A stretch of 64,000 nucleotides of DNA from Nitrospira sp. KM1 (GTDB lineage Bacteria > Nitrospirota > Nitrospiria > Nitrospirales > Nitrospiraceae). Positions 1-7,992 of the stretch are shown here, piece after piece (position 1 is the first letter of the stretch; every line of letters starts with the position of its first letter). The notes under the pieces were generated by a model. It was not told the origin of the DNA. It ran no database searches and was given only the letters and a program-made list of their open reading frames with translations. Position numbers and translations under genes: made by a program. The stretch is taken from assembly GCF_011405515.1 (NCBI RefSeq), contig NZ_AP022671.1:4138501-4202500 (forward strand), written 5' to 3'.

Positions 1-1
1 A

Positions 2-379
2 CTCGTTCGATCAGCTCACGATTGTTCGGATGGAGGGTTGGCGGTTGCATTGGCTGAATGTTGCGTTTCGTCGCCGGGCACGAGGCGAGGGGCTGTGATA
101 AAATTACATCTCGATTCGTTGCGGCGTGATGCCCTCTTGTTCGGCGAAAGCCAATCCAGAGTGGTGCTATCGATGAAGCCGGATTACGTGCAGGCGGTTT
201 TGCAACGGGCAGCCGAAGCGGGTGTCCCGGCCGCAACGATCGGGACGGTTGGAGGAGATCGACTATTGATCGACGTGGAAAAGGGGCGGTGGACCGATGG
301 CTGCCGCATCGATCTCCCGACCGAGACGCTGTATGACCGGTGGGCGAATTCACTTGGGCGGATATTGAGCCACGAGTAA
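2..379 (+). CDS. purL: PurL (FGAM synthase), C-terminal fragment cut by the window edge
   Basis: This reading frame is already open at the left edge and ends at TAA 377-379. The residues [16 protein letters not shown] near its start are the conserved C-terminal AIRS-type motif of phosphoribosylformylglycinamidine synthase, which converts FGAR to FGAM with ATP and glutamine-derived ammonia in purine synthesis. Only about the last 125 residues are present. purF follows after 5 bases, the usual order in bacteria with a small-subunit-type PurL, so the two are probably co-transcribed. Identification rests on the motif and the neighbour. Confidence 0.85.
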   Translation, partial: LVRSAHDCSDGGLAVALAECCVSSPGTRRGAVIKLHLDSLRRDALLFGESQSRVVLSMKPDYVQAVLQRAAEAGVPAATIGTVGGDRLLIDVEKGRWTDGCRIDLPTETLYDRWANSLGRILSHE

Positions 380-384
380 CACGG

Positions 385-1821
385 ATGCAGACACAAAAAG
401 ATCTTCCCCTCGTCACCCCCGACAAGTTTCATGACGAATGTGCCGTGTTCGGCATCTATGGCCATGAGGAAGCCGCCAACCTGACCTACCTGGGTTTGTA
501 CGCCCTGCAGCATCGAGGGCAAGAGGCGTCCGGCATCGTATCGGGAGACGGGGAGCAGTTTTGCGTGCAAAAGGGAATGGGGCTCGTCGCCGACATTTAT
601 AATAAATCCGCGTTGGAAAAGTTGCCAGGCCACATGGCGATCGGCCACAACCGCTATTCCACGACCGGAGGCAATGATCTGAAGAACGTCCAGCCGCTGA
701 CCGTCAACTTCGCATTTGGTAATCTGGCGCTGGCCCATAATGGGAACCTCATCAACGCCCAGGTGCTGCGACACGAGTTGGAAGCCTACGGGGCGATTTT
801 CCAGTCGACATCCGACAGCGAAGTCATCATTCACCTGATCGCCCATTCGCGAGCCGATACGTTCTTGGCGCGTGTCATCGATGCGCTCAGTCAGGTCCGC
901 GGGGCATTTTCAGTCGTGCTGATGACCGACAACGGCCTGATCGCGGCAAGGGATCCCTACGGCCTGCGCCCACTCTGCATCGGAAAAATTCGGAGCAGTT
1001 GGATCGTCGCGTCCGAGACCTGCGCCTTCGATCTGCTCGATGCGGAATATGTCAGAGAAGTGGAACCCGGCGAACTGGTGGTGCTGAGCGAGCAAGGCAT
1101 GGAAAGCCATCACCCGTTTCCGACCGTCAATCCGGCCATGTGCGTGTTCGAGTATGTGTATTTTGCAAGGCCGGACAGCAAGATTTTCGGAGCCAATGCC
1201 GTTTATGCCACGCGTAAAGCCCTCGGGAGACAGCTGGCCGAGGAGTCGTGGGTTCCGGCCGACATCGTCATCCCCGTTCCCGATTCGGGAGTCCCCGCGG
1301 CGCTCGGCTATGCCGAAGGCGGCGGCATTCGATTCGAGACCGGTCTGATCCGCAATCACTATGTGGGGCGCACGTTTATCGAGCCGGAACAGTCGATCCG
1401 GCATTTCGGGGTGAAGGTCAAGCTCAATGCGGTGTCGGAGGTTCTGGAAGGAAAGCGCGTCGTGGTGGTAGACGACTCGCTTGTGCGCGGGACGACGAGC
1501 CGCAAGATCGTGAAGATGATCCGTAATGCGGGAGCCAAGGAAGTGCATATGCGAATCAGTTCGCCGCCGATTATCTCTCCCTGTTTCTACGGGATCGATA
1601 CGCCTACGAAAAAGGAGCTGATCGCCTCCAGCCATTCGACCGAAGAAATTCGGAAGTACATCACCGCCGACAGCTTGGCCTATCTCAGCCTCGACGGCAT
1701 GTTGAAGGCGGCTCCTGGAACGCCGACTCAATACTGCAGTGCTTGCTTCACCGAGCGATATCCGATTTCTTTCACGAGGGCCGAAGAATTGCAGCTTGGA
1801 TTGTTCGAGCCGTCCTCGTAG
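385..1821 (+). CDS. purF: Amidophosphoribosyltransferase PurF
   Basis: The protein is 478 residues and catalyses the first committed purine step, PRPP plus glutamine to 5-phosphoribosylamine. The start at 385 places the catalytic Cys19 ([10 protein letters not shown]) behind an 18-residue propeptide, as expected for a processed N-terminal nucleophile. A start at 340 is possible but would overlap purL. The glutaminase motif [10 protein letters not shown] follows. The PRPP loop [16 protein letters not shown] lies near residues 359-373. Cysteines in [15 protein letters not shown] and CSACF match the ligand set of the [4Fe-4S] type seen in Bacillus subtilis PurF. The enzyme is cytosolic. Confidence 0.95.
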   Translation: MQTQKDLPLVTPDKFHDECAVFGIYGHEEAANLTYLGLYALQHRGQEASGIVSGDGEQFCVQKGMGLVADIYNKSALEKLPGHMAIGHNRYSTTGGNDLKNVQPLTVNFAFGNLALAHNGNLINAQVLRHELEAYGAIFQSTSDSEVIIHLIAHSRADTFLARVIDALSQVRGAFSVVLMTDNGLIAARDPYGLRPLCIGKIRSSWIVASETCAFDLLDAEYVREVEPGELVVLSEQGMESHHPFPTVNPAMCVFEYVYFARPDSKIFGANAVYATRKALGRQLAEESWVPADIVIPVPDSGVPAALGYAEGGGIRFETGLIRNHYVGRTFIEPEQSIRHFGVKVKLNAVSEVLEGKRVVVVDDSLVRGTTSRKIVKMIRNAGAKEVHMRISSPPIISPCFYGIDTPTKKELIASSHSTEEIRKYITADSLAYLSLDGMLKAAPGTPTQYCSACFTERYPISFTRAEELQLGLFEPSS

Positions 1822-1939
1822 GCATTGCCGCGCACGGTCTTTCCACAAGAGCCTCTCCGTTACGCTCCAGCCCATGCATCCCCATGCGATACCGGCGAAA
1901 ACTGGATTTCCCTCCGGTCCTTGCTACACTGAGGCGACC

Positions 1940-2347
1940 ATGTCCGGTCTGGTGTCGAAATATGTGACCATCGCCCAAGCTGGTGCAACCATCCTCCGTG
2001 TCCGATGGCTGTCGAGACGAAGAAAGCTGCCGCAGGTGCTCGCGATATTGAGCCGGGCGGCGACGGTCACGGTTGGTTCCCGCACGCGTATCGACGATGC
2101 GGTGTATTACACCGATCGCTGGCTGGAATTATTCCCCTTTCAAGCCAGAGGCAATTGTTTCCCACGAACGCTGGCGCTGTACTCGATCGCCCGACGTGCG
2201 GGATATCCGGTCCAGTTTCACTGTGGCGTCCGGAGACGGGGATCAGGACTCGATGGACACGCGTGGCTGACGTTGAACGGCTCGGCATTTTATGAGATGA
2301 ACGAGGATTGGAAGTCGTTCACCGTGACATTCTCCTATACGGTTTAA
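1940..2347 (+). CDS. Lasso-peptide B2-type transglutaminase-fold leader peptidase
   Basis: This 135-residue protein matches the B2 half of lasso-peptide leader peptidases (Transglut_core3 type). Cys73 lies in NCFPRTLALYSIARRAGYP and His107 in GHAWL, the usual Cys-His pair. Glu119 sits 12 residues after the His, where McjB-type proteins carry the third, acidic residue. In known lasso systems B2 cuts the leader once B1 (PqqD-like) has delivered the precursor. ATG 1940 was chosen because GAGG lies six bases upstream. A B1-like gene lies downstream at 6246, and an exporter gene follows after 76 bases. The fold call is firm; the substrate is inferred. Confidence 0.85.
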   Translation: MSGLVSKYVTIAQAGATILRVRWLSRRRKLPQVLAILSRAATVTVGSRTRIDDAVYYTDRWLELFPFQARGNCFPRTLALYSIARRAGYPVQFHCGVRRRGSGLDGHAWLTLNGSAFYEMNEDWKSFTVTFSYTV

Positions 2348-2423
2348 CCAGGCCGGTACGGGCAACGCCACGGTCTCATGCGTCAACCCGTGAGGCCGCC
2401 GCCCGGGCGATGAGCACGATGCG

Positions 2424-4244
2424 ATGAACACGATGTACGTCCTGACAGAACGGACCCGAGCGTTCGTGGGAACCCTTCGGCGGGCCCTGCATTTTGTGTG
2501 GCTGAGCAGTCCGGGTCTCACGATCAGCGGCACGCTGGTGCGGGTGATCCAAGGGCTGCTGCCGCTGGCGGTGTTGTACCTGACGAAACTCCTCATCGAT
2601 GCGGTGACCCGAGAACTGAGCGGAGGGGCGCAGGAAAAATCCTTGGCGTCGATCGCCTTCTTTCTGGGCGGCCTCGCCGGTGCCGCCGCGCTCAACGCGC
2701 TGCTGACGGTCGTCGCATCATACATTTCCCGAGTCCACTTGCAGGTGGTAACCGATCACATGCATGCCCTCCTCCAAGCGAAATCGATCGAAGTCGATCT
2801 CGAGTACTATGAGAATGCGAACTATCAGGACACATTGCACCGGGCTCAACAGGAGGCTCCGTATCGCCCCACCGCCATTCTCAATTCCCTGCTGCAGCTC
2901 GTTCAGGACGGCATCTCGCTTCTGGCAATGGCGGCTGTCCTCTGGTGGCTCCATTGGTCCGTCATTCCCGTACTTATCGTGTCATCCGCTCCGTATTTTT
3001 TCGTCCGTCTCAAGCAATCGTCCTCCCTATTCGCCTGGGAGCGTGATCGGACTTCGCTCGAGCGAAAAGCCTGGTACTTCAATTCTCTCCTGACGATGGG
3101 CGTGTCCGCCAAAGAAGTCCGGCTCTTCGGTCTTGGGCCGCGCGTGCGGCGCTGGTTCCAAGATGTCCGAAGGATCCTACGGACGGAGCGGATTGCCCTG
3201 GAGCGTCGGTGGGCGTTGGCCAACTTGGCCGCCCACATGATCGGAGTGATCGGTGTTTTCGGTCTGTACAGTTTCGTGGCATTGCGGACGGTTCAGGGTA
3301 CCCTGACGGTCGGAGACCTCGTGATGTACTTTCAGGCCGTTCAGCGGGCTTCGACTTTCCTCGAAGGATTGGGGTGGGGGCTGTCAGGACTCTACGAAAG
3401 CAATCTGTTCCTGTCGGCGCTCGATGACTTCATGGCTGTCAAGTCACGCCTGCCACTGGCATCGAACCCCGTGAGGTTCCCGGCTCCCATTCGAACCGGG
3501 TTGGTGTTTGAGAAGGTATCATTTCAATACCCGGAGGATGACAGGCTCGTGCTCCGGGACTTCACCTTGTCGATCGCCCCGGGCGAACACGTTGCGCTCG
3601 TCGGAGCGAACGGAGCGGGGAAGACGACGTTGGTCAAATTGCTCTGTCGACTATACGATCCGACGGCCGGCAGGATTACGATCGACGGCGTCGATATTCG
3701 TGACTATGCCATCGACAGCGTGCGCGGAGCCGTCAGCGGAATTTTTCAGGACTTTGGAAGATTTCAGCTGTCCGCCAAAGACAATATCGAGTTGAGCGTG
3801 ACCGCGGGGAACTCGGATTTGGCCGCTGTCATGAGTGCGGCAAGGCAAGCGGGGATTCACGATGTCATTGAACGGTTGCCGCAGGGGTATGACTCACAGC
3901 TGGGTAGGAATTTCGACGGCGGACATGAGCTCAGCATCGGGGAGTGGCAAAAGGTGGCGCTTGCCCGAGCCGTGCTGCGCGAATCGCAGATCCTCATTCT
4001 CGATGAGCCGACCAGCGCCATGGATGCCAAGGCGGAGGCTGAGTTGTTTGAACGGTTCCACGAACTGGCTCGCGGGCGCATGGCGCTGCTCATCAGTCAT
4101 CGCCTCTCGACCGTCAAGATGGCCGACCGGATTTACGTCATCGACAACGGAGGAATTGTCGAACAGGGCACCCATGACGAGTTGATACAGCTTCAAGGCT
4201 TGTATGCGACGTTGTTTCTGACCCAGGCCCGGTATTACCAGTAG
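2424..4244 (+). CDS. ABC exporter, fused membrane and ATPase domains
   Basis: This 606-residue half-transporter has an N-terminal membrane domain (about residues 20-310) and a C-terminal nucleotide-binding domain. Walker A GANGAGKTT is near residues 394-402, the Q-loop is in IFQDFGRF, the signature is the variant LSIGEWQK near 503, Walker B is ILILDEPTS and the H-loop is SHRLST. The LSxGEWQK signature is common in exporters of peptide-antibiotic loci. Placed between a B2 peptidase and peptide-modifying ligases, it most likely exports the mature peptide across the inner membrane as a homodimer. No peptidase C39 domain is present, so leader removal must be done elsewhere. No good Shine-Dalgarno is visible; ATG 2433 is an alternative start. 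Confidence 0.9.
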   Translation: MNTMYVLTERTRAFVGTLRRALHFVWLSSPGLTISGTLVRVIQGLLPLAVLYLTKLLIDAVTRELSGGAQEKSLASIAFFLGGLAGAAALNALLTVVASYISRVHLQVVTDHMHALLQAKSIEVDLEYYENANYQDTLHRAQQEAPYRPTAILNSLLQLVQDGISLLAMAAVLWWLHWSVIPVLIVSSAPYFFVRLKQSSSLFAWERDRTSLERKAWYFNSLLTMGVSAKEVRLFGLGPRVRRWFQDVRRILRTERIALERRWALANLAAHMIGVIGVFGLYSFVALRTVQGTLTVGDLVMYFQAVQRASTFLEGLGWGLSGLYESNLFLSALDDFMAVKSRLPLASNPVRFPAPIRTGLVFEKVSFQYPEDDRLVLRDFTLSIAPGEHVALVGANGAGKTTLVKLLCRLYDPTAGRITIDGVDIRDYAIDSVRGAVSGIFQDFGRFQLSAKDNIELSVTAGNSDLAAVMSAARQAGIHDVIERLPQGYDSQLGRNFDGGHELSIGEWQKVALARAVLRESQILILDEPTSAMDAKAEAELFERFHELARGRMALLISHRLSTVKMADRIYVIDNGGIVEQGTHDELIQLQGLYATLFLTQARYYQ

Positions 4245-4366
4245 TCTTCAGCTCAAACTGCATCGCAGTTTTACTTACCTGCCTAAGTAGGGGACTCTCC
4301 AACTTCTGGTGAGCTAGTCAGGTTGAGCATGCGGAGCTAGTCTCCGGTCAAGAACGCCGGAATGGT

Positions 4367-5383
4367 ATGGCGTTTTGCCGGAGACACCTTCCCGTGATCC
4401 TCATTCTCGCCGACACAACAGATCCATGGGCAACGCTGCTGTATCGGGAACTGCGTCATAGCGCCGCAACGGTTGTTTGGATTCCCCCGGCACAGCTTCT
4501 GGAACGGGTGCGGCTGAACTGGTCGGTCCAGTCGAAACGCGGCATTCCCACCGGGTTTCTCAGTATCGATGACACAACGGTGCCGCTTTGCGAACTCACG
4601 GGAGTCTTCGCACAAACTCCGTTCACCCTTTCTGTTGACCCAGAGGGATTGGATCCGAACGATCGAGAATACGTGACAAAGGAGGCCACGGCGGCCTGGC
4701 TGGGATTGCTCAACGCGTTACCCTGTCCTGTCATGAACAGGCCTCTGCCGGGAGGCCGCCCGACCATTCTTTCCGGTCATTCCATCCTGGCAGGTCTCGT
4801 GGCTGAACACGGATTTGAGCTTCCGCCCTCCTTGTACACGATGAGCAAGGATGATGCGGTACACCGCTTTGCCGTCTGGAAGGGCGCCGTCTATCTCAAG
4901 CCGGTGGGTTCTCACGAGGCCGGGATCTACCTGCAGCCGCAGGACGGTGTCGAGCAGATCAAGCGTGTACTGGAGCACCAGGCCGTCACGATGCAGCAGG
5001 TGCCGGACGGTCGGAGGGTCACGGTGTATGTAGTCGGCGGCAATGCTGCGGCCACGTGCGTTCATTCCGATGACTGCTCTGGCACAGACTTCGCCTTGTC
5101 TCCGGTCCCGGCGGAATCCTGTACGAAGTTGACCCGTGCGCTGGGTCTGTCATTCGCGGAGTGCCACCTTGTTGTCACGTCCGGCAGGACGTGCTGCCTG
5201 GATATCAGTAGTACTCCCGCCTATTGGCGCTGCCCGCGAGAAGTGCGGCAGCGGTTGATTTCCCGGCTTGCCGATGGTTTGTCCGAACCGAGGAGCTTGT
5301 TGCTCGATGATTCTCTTGATGGGCTCCATGGCCGATCCGATACTCGCGAACACCTGTGCCAGACTCGCAGCCCGGAATGTTGA
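4367..5383 (+). CDS. RimK-like ATP-grasp protein 1, degenerate active site
   Basis: This 338-residue protein has an N-terminal segment (VILILADTTDP) that aligns with the start of the next gene product, followed by an ATP-grasp fold. The putative ATP-binding lysine is in VYLKPVGSHEAG. The metal-binding motif, FEVNTSPGF in its neighbour, is LDISSTPAY here, so the Glu becomes Asp and the Asn becomes Ser. GIDL is replaced by AECHL. It may be a weak ligase or a non-catalytic partner of ATP-grasp 2. GTG 4394, behind GGAG, would give a protein better aligned with its partner. The C-terminus overlaps the next gene by 77 bases, implying coupled translation. Confidence 0.7.
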   Translation: MAFCRRHLPVILILADTTDPWATLLYRELRHSAATVVWIPPAQLLERVRLNWSVQSKRGIPTGFLSIDDTTVPLCELTGVFAQTPFTLSVDPEGLDPNDREYVTKEATAAWLGLLNALPCPVMNRPLPGGRPTILSGHSILAGLVAEHGFELPPSLYTMSKDDAVHRFAVWKGAVYLKPVGSHEAGIYLQPQDGVEQIKRVLEHQAVTMQQVPDGRRVTVYVVGGNAAATCVHSDDCSGTDFALSPVPAESCTKLTRALGLSFAECHLVVTSGRTCCLDISSTPAYWRCPREVRQRLISRLADGLSEPRSLLLDDSLDGLHGRSDTREHLCQTRSPEC

Positions 5384-6206
5384 ACTGTTGCTGATCGATC
5401 CGGACGCCGAAGGCGACGACTTGGAGATGATGTGGTCGATGGATCCGGGGTGTCCGGTGAACTGCCTGCAAATCGGAAACCGTACAATCGGCATCTCTGA
5501 TATCGAGGCCGTCTATTTGCGGGGAATGGGCGGCCGGATGCCCCGAACCGTCAATGAACGGATGAGGCTTACCTGTTTATGGGAATTCGTAGACCGGCTG
5601 CCGGCATTGGTGGTGAATCCCAGACAGGCATCGCATACCAACATGTCCAAGCCGTACCAGCTGAGGCTCATTGCCTCGTACGGGTTCCAGATCCCCGAGA
5701 CACTCATCACGATGGAACCGAACGAGGTCCGGGCGTTCTATCACGAGTACAACGGACGCGTGATTTATAAGTCCATCAGTGCGGAACGCTCGATCGTGAA
5801 AACTCTTACGACGGACGACTTCTCCAGACTCGACCGGATTCGACATTGCCCGATCCAACTTCAGGAAATGATTCCCGGCTTCGATATTCGGGTCCATACC
5901 GTGGGAGACCGCGTGTTTGCCACCGAAATTTGCTCCGGAGGTACGGACTACCGTTACGCCGAACGTGAAAATCTGACACGGTCGATGCGGGCGATGGAAC
6001 TCGAAGCCTCCGTGGAGGCGCAATGTTTGAAAATGGCGAAAGGGTTGGGACTGAGCCTGAGCGGGATCGATCTTCGACGCACTTCCGACGGGGCCTATTA
6101 CTGTTTTGAGGTCAATACCAGCCCCGGCTTCACCTTCTTCGAAAATCATACCGGCCAACGAATCGGAGACGCATTGGCCGACATGCTGTGTGCGGCGAGA
6201 GCATGA
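5307..6206 (+). CDS. RimK-like ATP-grasp ligase 2, graspetide-cyclase-like
   Basis: The 299-residue product has the layout of RimK/MvdC/MvdD-type ATP-grasp ligases. MILLMGSMADP begins the N-terminal domain. VIYKSISAERS carries the ATP lysine, and QEMIPGFDIRVHTVGDRVF gives the EMIPGxDIRV core. LSGIDLRR and FEVNTSPGF carry the intact acidic and Asn metal ligands. Such enzymes activate carboxylates as acyl phosphates and form ester or amide bonds; two in tandem are typical of graspetide clusters. ATG 5307 was chosen because AGGAG lies 11 bases upstream and the protein then starts at the conserved beta strand. A peptide rich in Lys, Asp, Glu and Ser is encoded 500 bases downstream, so macrocyclisation or side-chain ligation is a reasonable inference. 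Confidence 0.8.
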   Translation: MILLMGSMADPILANTCARLAARNVELLLIDPDAEGDDLEMMWSMDPGCPVNCLQIGNRTIGISDIEAVYLRGMGGRMPRTVNERMRLTCLWEFVDRLPALVVNPRQASHTNMSKPYQLRLIASYGFQIPETLITMEPNEVRAFYHEYNGRVIYKSISAERSIVKTLTTDDFSRLDRIRHCPIQLQEMIPGFDIRVHTVGDRVFATEICSGGTDYRYAERENLTRSMRAMELEASVEAQCLKMAKGLGLSLSGIDLRRTSDGAYYCFEVNTSPGFTFFENHTGQRIGDALADMLCAARA

Positions 6207-6245
6207 ACATGGGTGCGAACGTGCGGAAAAGGAGGAAGCAGCACA

Positions 6246-6704
6246 ATGGATCGACAGCCGTTTATCACTGCCGATTTGAGGCCGGATATGACCGTCGACA
6301 GCGGGCTTCACCGGTCTGCGATACGTGAAAGCGCCACGACTGTTCAACTGGCCGATGCGGCCGCCGCGATTCTCTCCGAGGAAGAGCTCCGCCAGGTGGA
6401 CCGCGGTCGTCCGGGCCGGACGGAGGACATCATGGCCACGGTGCCTCAGCCGAATTCCAACGTGCAGGGGACGACGTTGGACGAAGAAACGGTCCTGCTG
6501 GATCTCAGCACCGGTCGTTACTACACACTCAATCGGGTGGGATCCGCCATCTGGCACGATTGCAACGGTGTGAATTCCCTGCGGGACATCCAGGAACGTC
6601 TTAGCTCGAGATTTGAAGCCCCGCTGGAACGCATTGCCGATGATCTCCTCGCTCTCGTGACGCAGCTGAGTCATGAGGGACTTTTAACATTGGAAAGGAG
6701 GTGA
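6246..6704 (+). CDS. PqqD/B1-type leader-binding protein with N-terminal extension
   Basis: From ATG 6246, which follows an AGGAGG, the protein is 152 residues. The last 90 residues form a PqqD-type winged-helix RiPP recognition element: ETVLLDLSTGRYYTLNRVGSA is the beta wing and IWHDCNGVNSLRDIQERLSS the helices. In lasso clusters this B1 protein binds the YxxPxL leader and presents it to B2. The first 62 residues are polar and match no domain I recognise. A second ATG at 6432 with GGAGG five bases upstream would give a standard 90-residue B1, so either or both products may be made. The stop codon overlaps the Shine-Dalgarno of the peptide gene that follows. Confidence 0.8.
   Translation: MDRQPFITADLRPDMTVDSGLHRSAIRESATTVQLADAAAAILSEEELRQVDRGRPGRTEDIMATVPQPNSNVQGTTLDEETVLLDLSTGRYYTLNRVGSAIWHDCNGVNSLRDIQERLSSRFEAPLERIADDLLALVTQLSHEGLLTLERR
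6695..6701 (+). promoter_or_regulatory. Near-perfect ribosome binding site of the precursor peptide gene
   Basis: AAGGAGG lies ten bases before ATG 6712 and overlaps the last codons of the PqqD-type gene. A second ATG at 6705 is too close to the site and opens only a 19-codon frame. The spacing therefore selects 6712. A site this strong fits a peptide made in excess over its processing enzymes. Confidence 0.75.
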
Positions 6705-6711
6705 ATGAAGA

Positions 6712-6846
6712 ATGGAATCTCACAAGAAAGAGACCTACAGCGAGCCTGTGTTGACTGCTCATGAACTCCTGCGCGATATCACAGGCCAGAAGTATCGGGA
6801 GAAGGAAAGAGACAAGTTCAGCGACAAGAGCGGCGTCGAGAACTAG
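6712..6846 (+). CDS. Candidate RiPP precursor peptide with lasso-type leader
   Basis: This 44-residue peptide begins MESHKKETYSEPVLTAHELL. Tyr9, Pro12 and Leu14 form the YxxPxL motif that B1/PqqD proteins recognise in lasso leaders, and Thr24 falls where the conserved penultimate leader Thr is expected. Cleavage after Gly25 would release a 19-residue core running from Gln26 to Asn44 with four Lys, three Glu, two Asp and two Ser. These are candidate acceptors and donors for ATP-grasp ester or amide links and for a Ser kinase. Numbered from that cleavage, Glu and Asp sit at +7 and +9, but position 1 is Gln and no lasso cyclase is encoded here. The role is inferred from leader and context. Confidence 0.7.
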   Translation: MESHKKETYSEPVLTAHELLRDITGQKYREKERDKFSDKSGVEN

Positions 6847-6879
6847 ACAACGGTCTTGTTGTGCGAGGTTCATACCCAG

Positions 6880-6904
6880 CTGACCGGTCTTGACGGCCGG
6901 TCAG
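6880..6904 (+). promoter_or_regulatory. Hairpin between precursor gene and kinase gene
   Basis: CTGACCGG (6880-6887) and CCGGTCAG (6897-6904) form a perfect 8-bp stem around a nine-base loop, 33 bases after the peptide stop. There is no T-run, so it is not a standard intrinsic terminator. It could stabilise the upstream message or attenuate read-through and so keep peptide levels above those of the enzymes that follow. Confidence 0.5.
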
Positions 6905-6950
6905 CGCCTGAAGTCGCGGCGGGTGTGAGATGTAACCAGTGAGGCAACCG

Positions 6951-7985
6951 ATGGGCTCAATCACCGATGCGCGTACGTATCGATTTTGTCTGCACGGAGT
7001 GGATCTTCACTACGAGACCTCCATTCCCTCGCTGGCGGCTCCCGTGCTCTCCTTCCTTCGCCATTTTCATACGCCGCCGGTATCTGGCGGTGCGTCGCTG
7101 ACGATTCGGTTCCAAGAGGCGAAGAGCCGCGAGCAGATTCCTATCAGAGCATCCGACTCTGCAAAGCTCCTGTTTTCCGGTACCAGACCGTCCATGGGAG
7201 ATTCGCTGCGATCGATTTGGCGCTGCGATGTCAAGCAGGACGGTTACCTGCTCATCGCGGATTTCCACGAGCAGGGCTTGCTGGCCATTGATGGACCGGC
7301 CGGGACGGTGGAGGGGTATTTCGTAAAGCCGGATGCCATGCATGCGGACGTCTGTACCAGCTTTTTCCATTACGCGCTGACCGAGTTGCTCAAGCGCCGC
7401 GATCTCTTTACGGTGCACGCGACGGCTCTGGAATATGGAGGCCGGGGCGTCCTGATTCCCGGATACAGCGGGCAGGGTAAAACGACGTCGTTCCTGTCGC
7501 TCCTCCGTGCAGGCTATCGATACCTTTCGGATGACTACCCGTTACTCCGGGACCGTGGAACGCACATGGAATTGTTGGCATTTCCAATGAAGATCGATGT
7601 GACGGATCGTACGGTTACCATGTTCCCTGAGCTGCACAATGCTCCCCCAGGCGTGCTGCATCAGGGGATCTGCAAAAAGTACTTTCAGGTGGAAGACCTG
7701 TACGCGAATTCGATCGGCCAATCCTGCACGCCGGCCATGATTCTGTTCCCTCACGTCGTCGATGTGCCCCACAGCTGCCTGGAACCGCTTCCGAGGAGCC
7801 GTGCGCTCGAGGCGATCATGCCGCAGGCTCTGTTGGTCTATGACAAGGACGTTGCCGTTCGGGAATTCAAGGCGCTGTCTCATTTAGTCGAACAAGCCGA
7901 TTGCTATCGGCTGCATTTCGGCCGTGACGTACTCGATTTGCCGAAATTGATTACCCCGCTATTAGAGATGCGGCGGAGCGCGTAA
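6951..7985 (+). CDS. HPr kinase-like P-loop protein of the peptide cluster
   Basis: The protein is 344 residues from ATG 6951 (GTG 6939 is an alternative). A Walker A loop GYSGQGKTT at residues 171-179 and YLSDDYPLL about 15 residues later match HPr kinase/phosphorylase C-domain motifs. The N-terminal half is unlike the HPrK sensor domain. Related stand-alone kinases occur in paeninodin-type lasso clusters, where they phosphorylate the C-terminal Ser of the precursor, and in loci with PqqD-like proteins and nucleotidyltransferases. Here the likely substrate is the 44-residue peptide, whose core has two Ser residues. The catalytic fold is well supported; peptide phosphorylation is inferred. 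Confidence 0.75.
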   Translation: MGSITDARTYRFCLHGVDLHYETSIPSLAAPVLSFLRHFHTPPVSGGASLTIRFQEAKSREQIPIRASDSAKLLFSGTRPSMGDSLRSIWRCDVKQDGYLLIADFHEQGLLAIDGPAGTVEGYFVKPDAMHADVCTSFFHYALTELLKRRDLFTVHATALEYGGRGVLIPGYSGQGKTTSFLSLLRAGYRYLSDDYPLLRDRGTHMELLAFPMKIDVTDRTVTMFPELHNAPPGVLHQGICKKYFQVEDLYANSIGQSCTPAMILFPHVVDVPHSCLEPLPRSRALEAIMPQALLVYDKDVAVREFKALSHLVEQADCYRLHFGRDVLDLPKLITPLLEMRRSA

Positions 7986-7992
7986 CGGCCTC

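Noticed and set aside
910..1875. Antisense frame of 321 codons over purF
   Set aside because: Composition is arginine- and histidine-rich and purF is a certain gene on the other strand.
6226..6245. SRP-RNA-like GGAAGCAGC near the PqqD start
   Set aside because: It coincides with the ribosome binding site and no SRP RNA stem surrounds it.
5577..6674. Antisense frame of 365 codons over ATP-grasp 2 and PqqD genes
   Set aside because: No domain, no ribosome binding site, and the sense genes have clear motifs.
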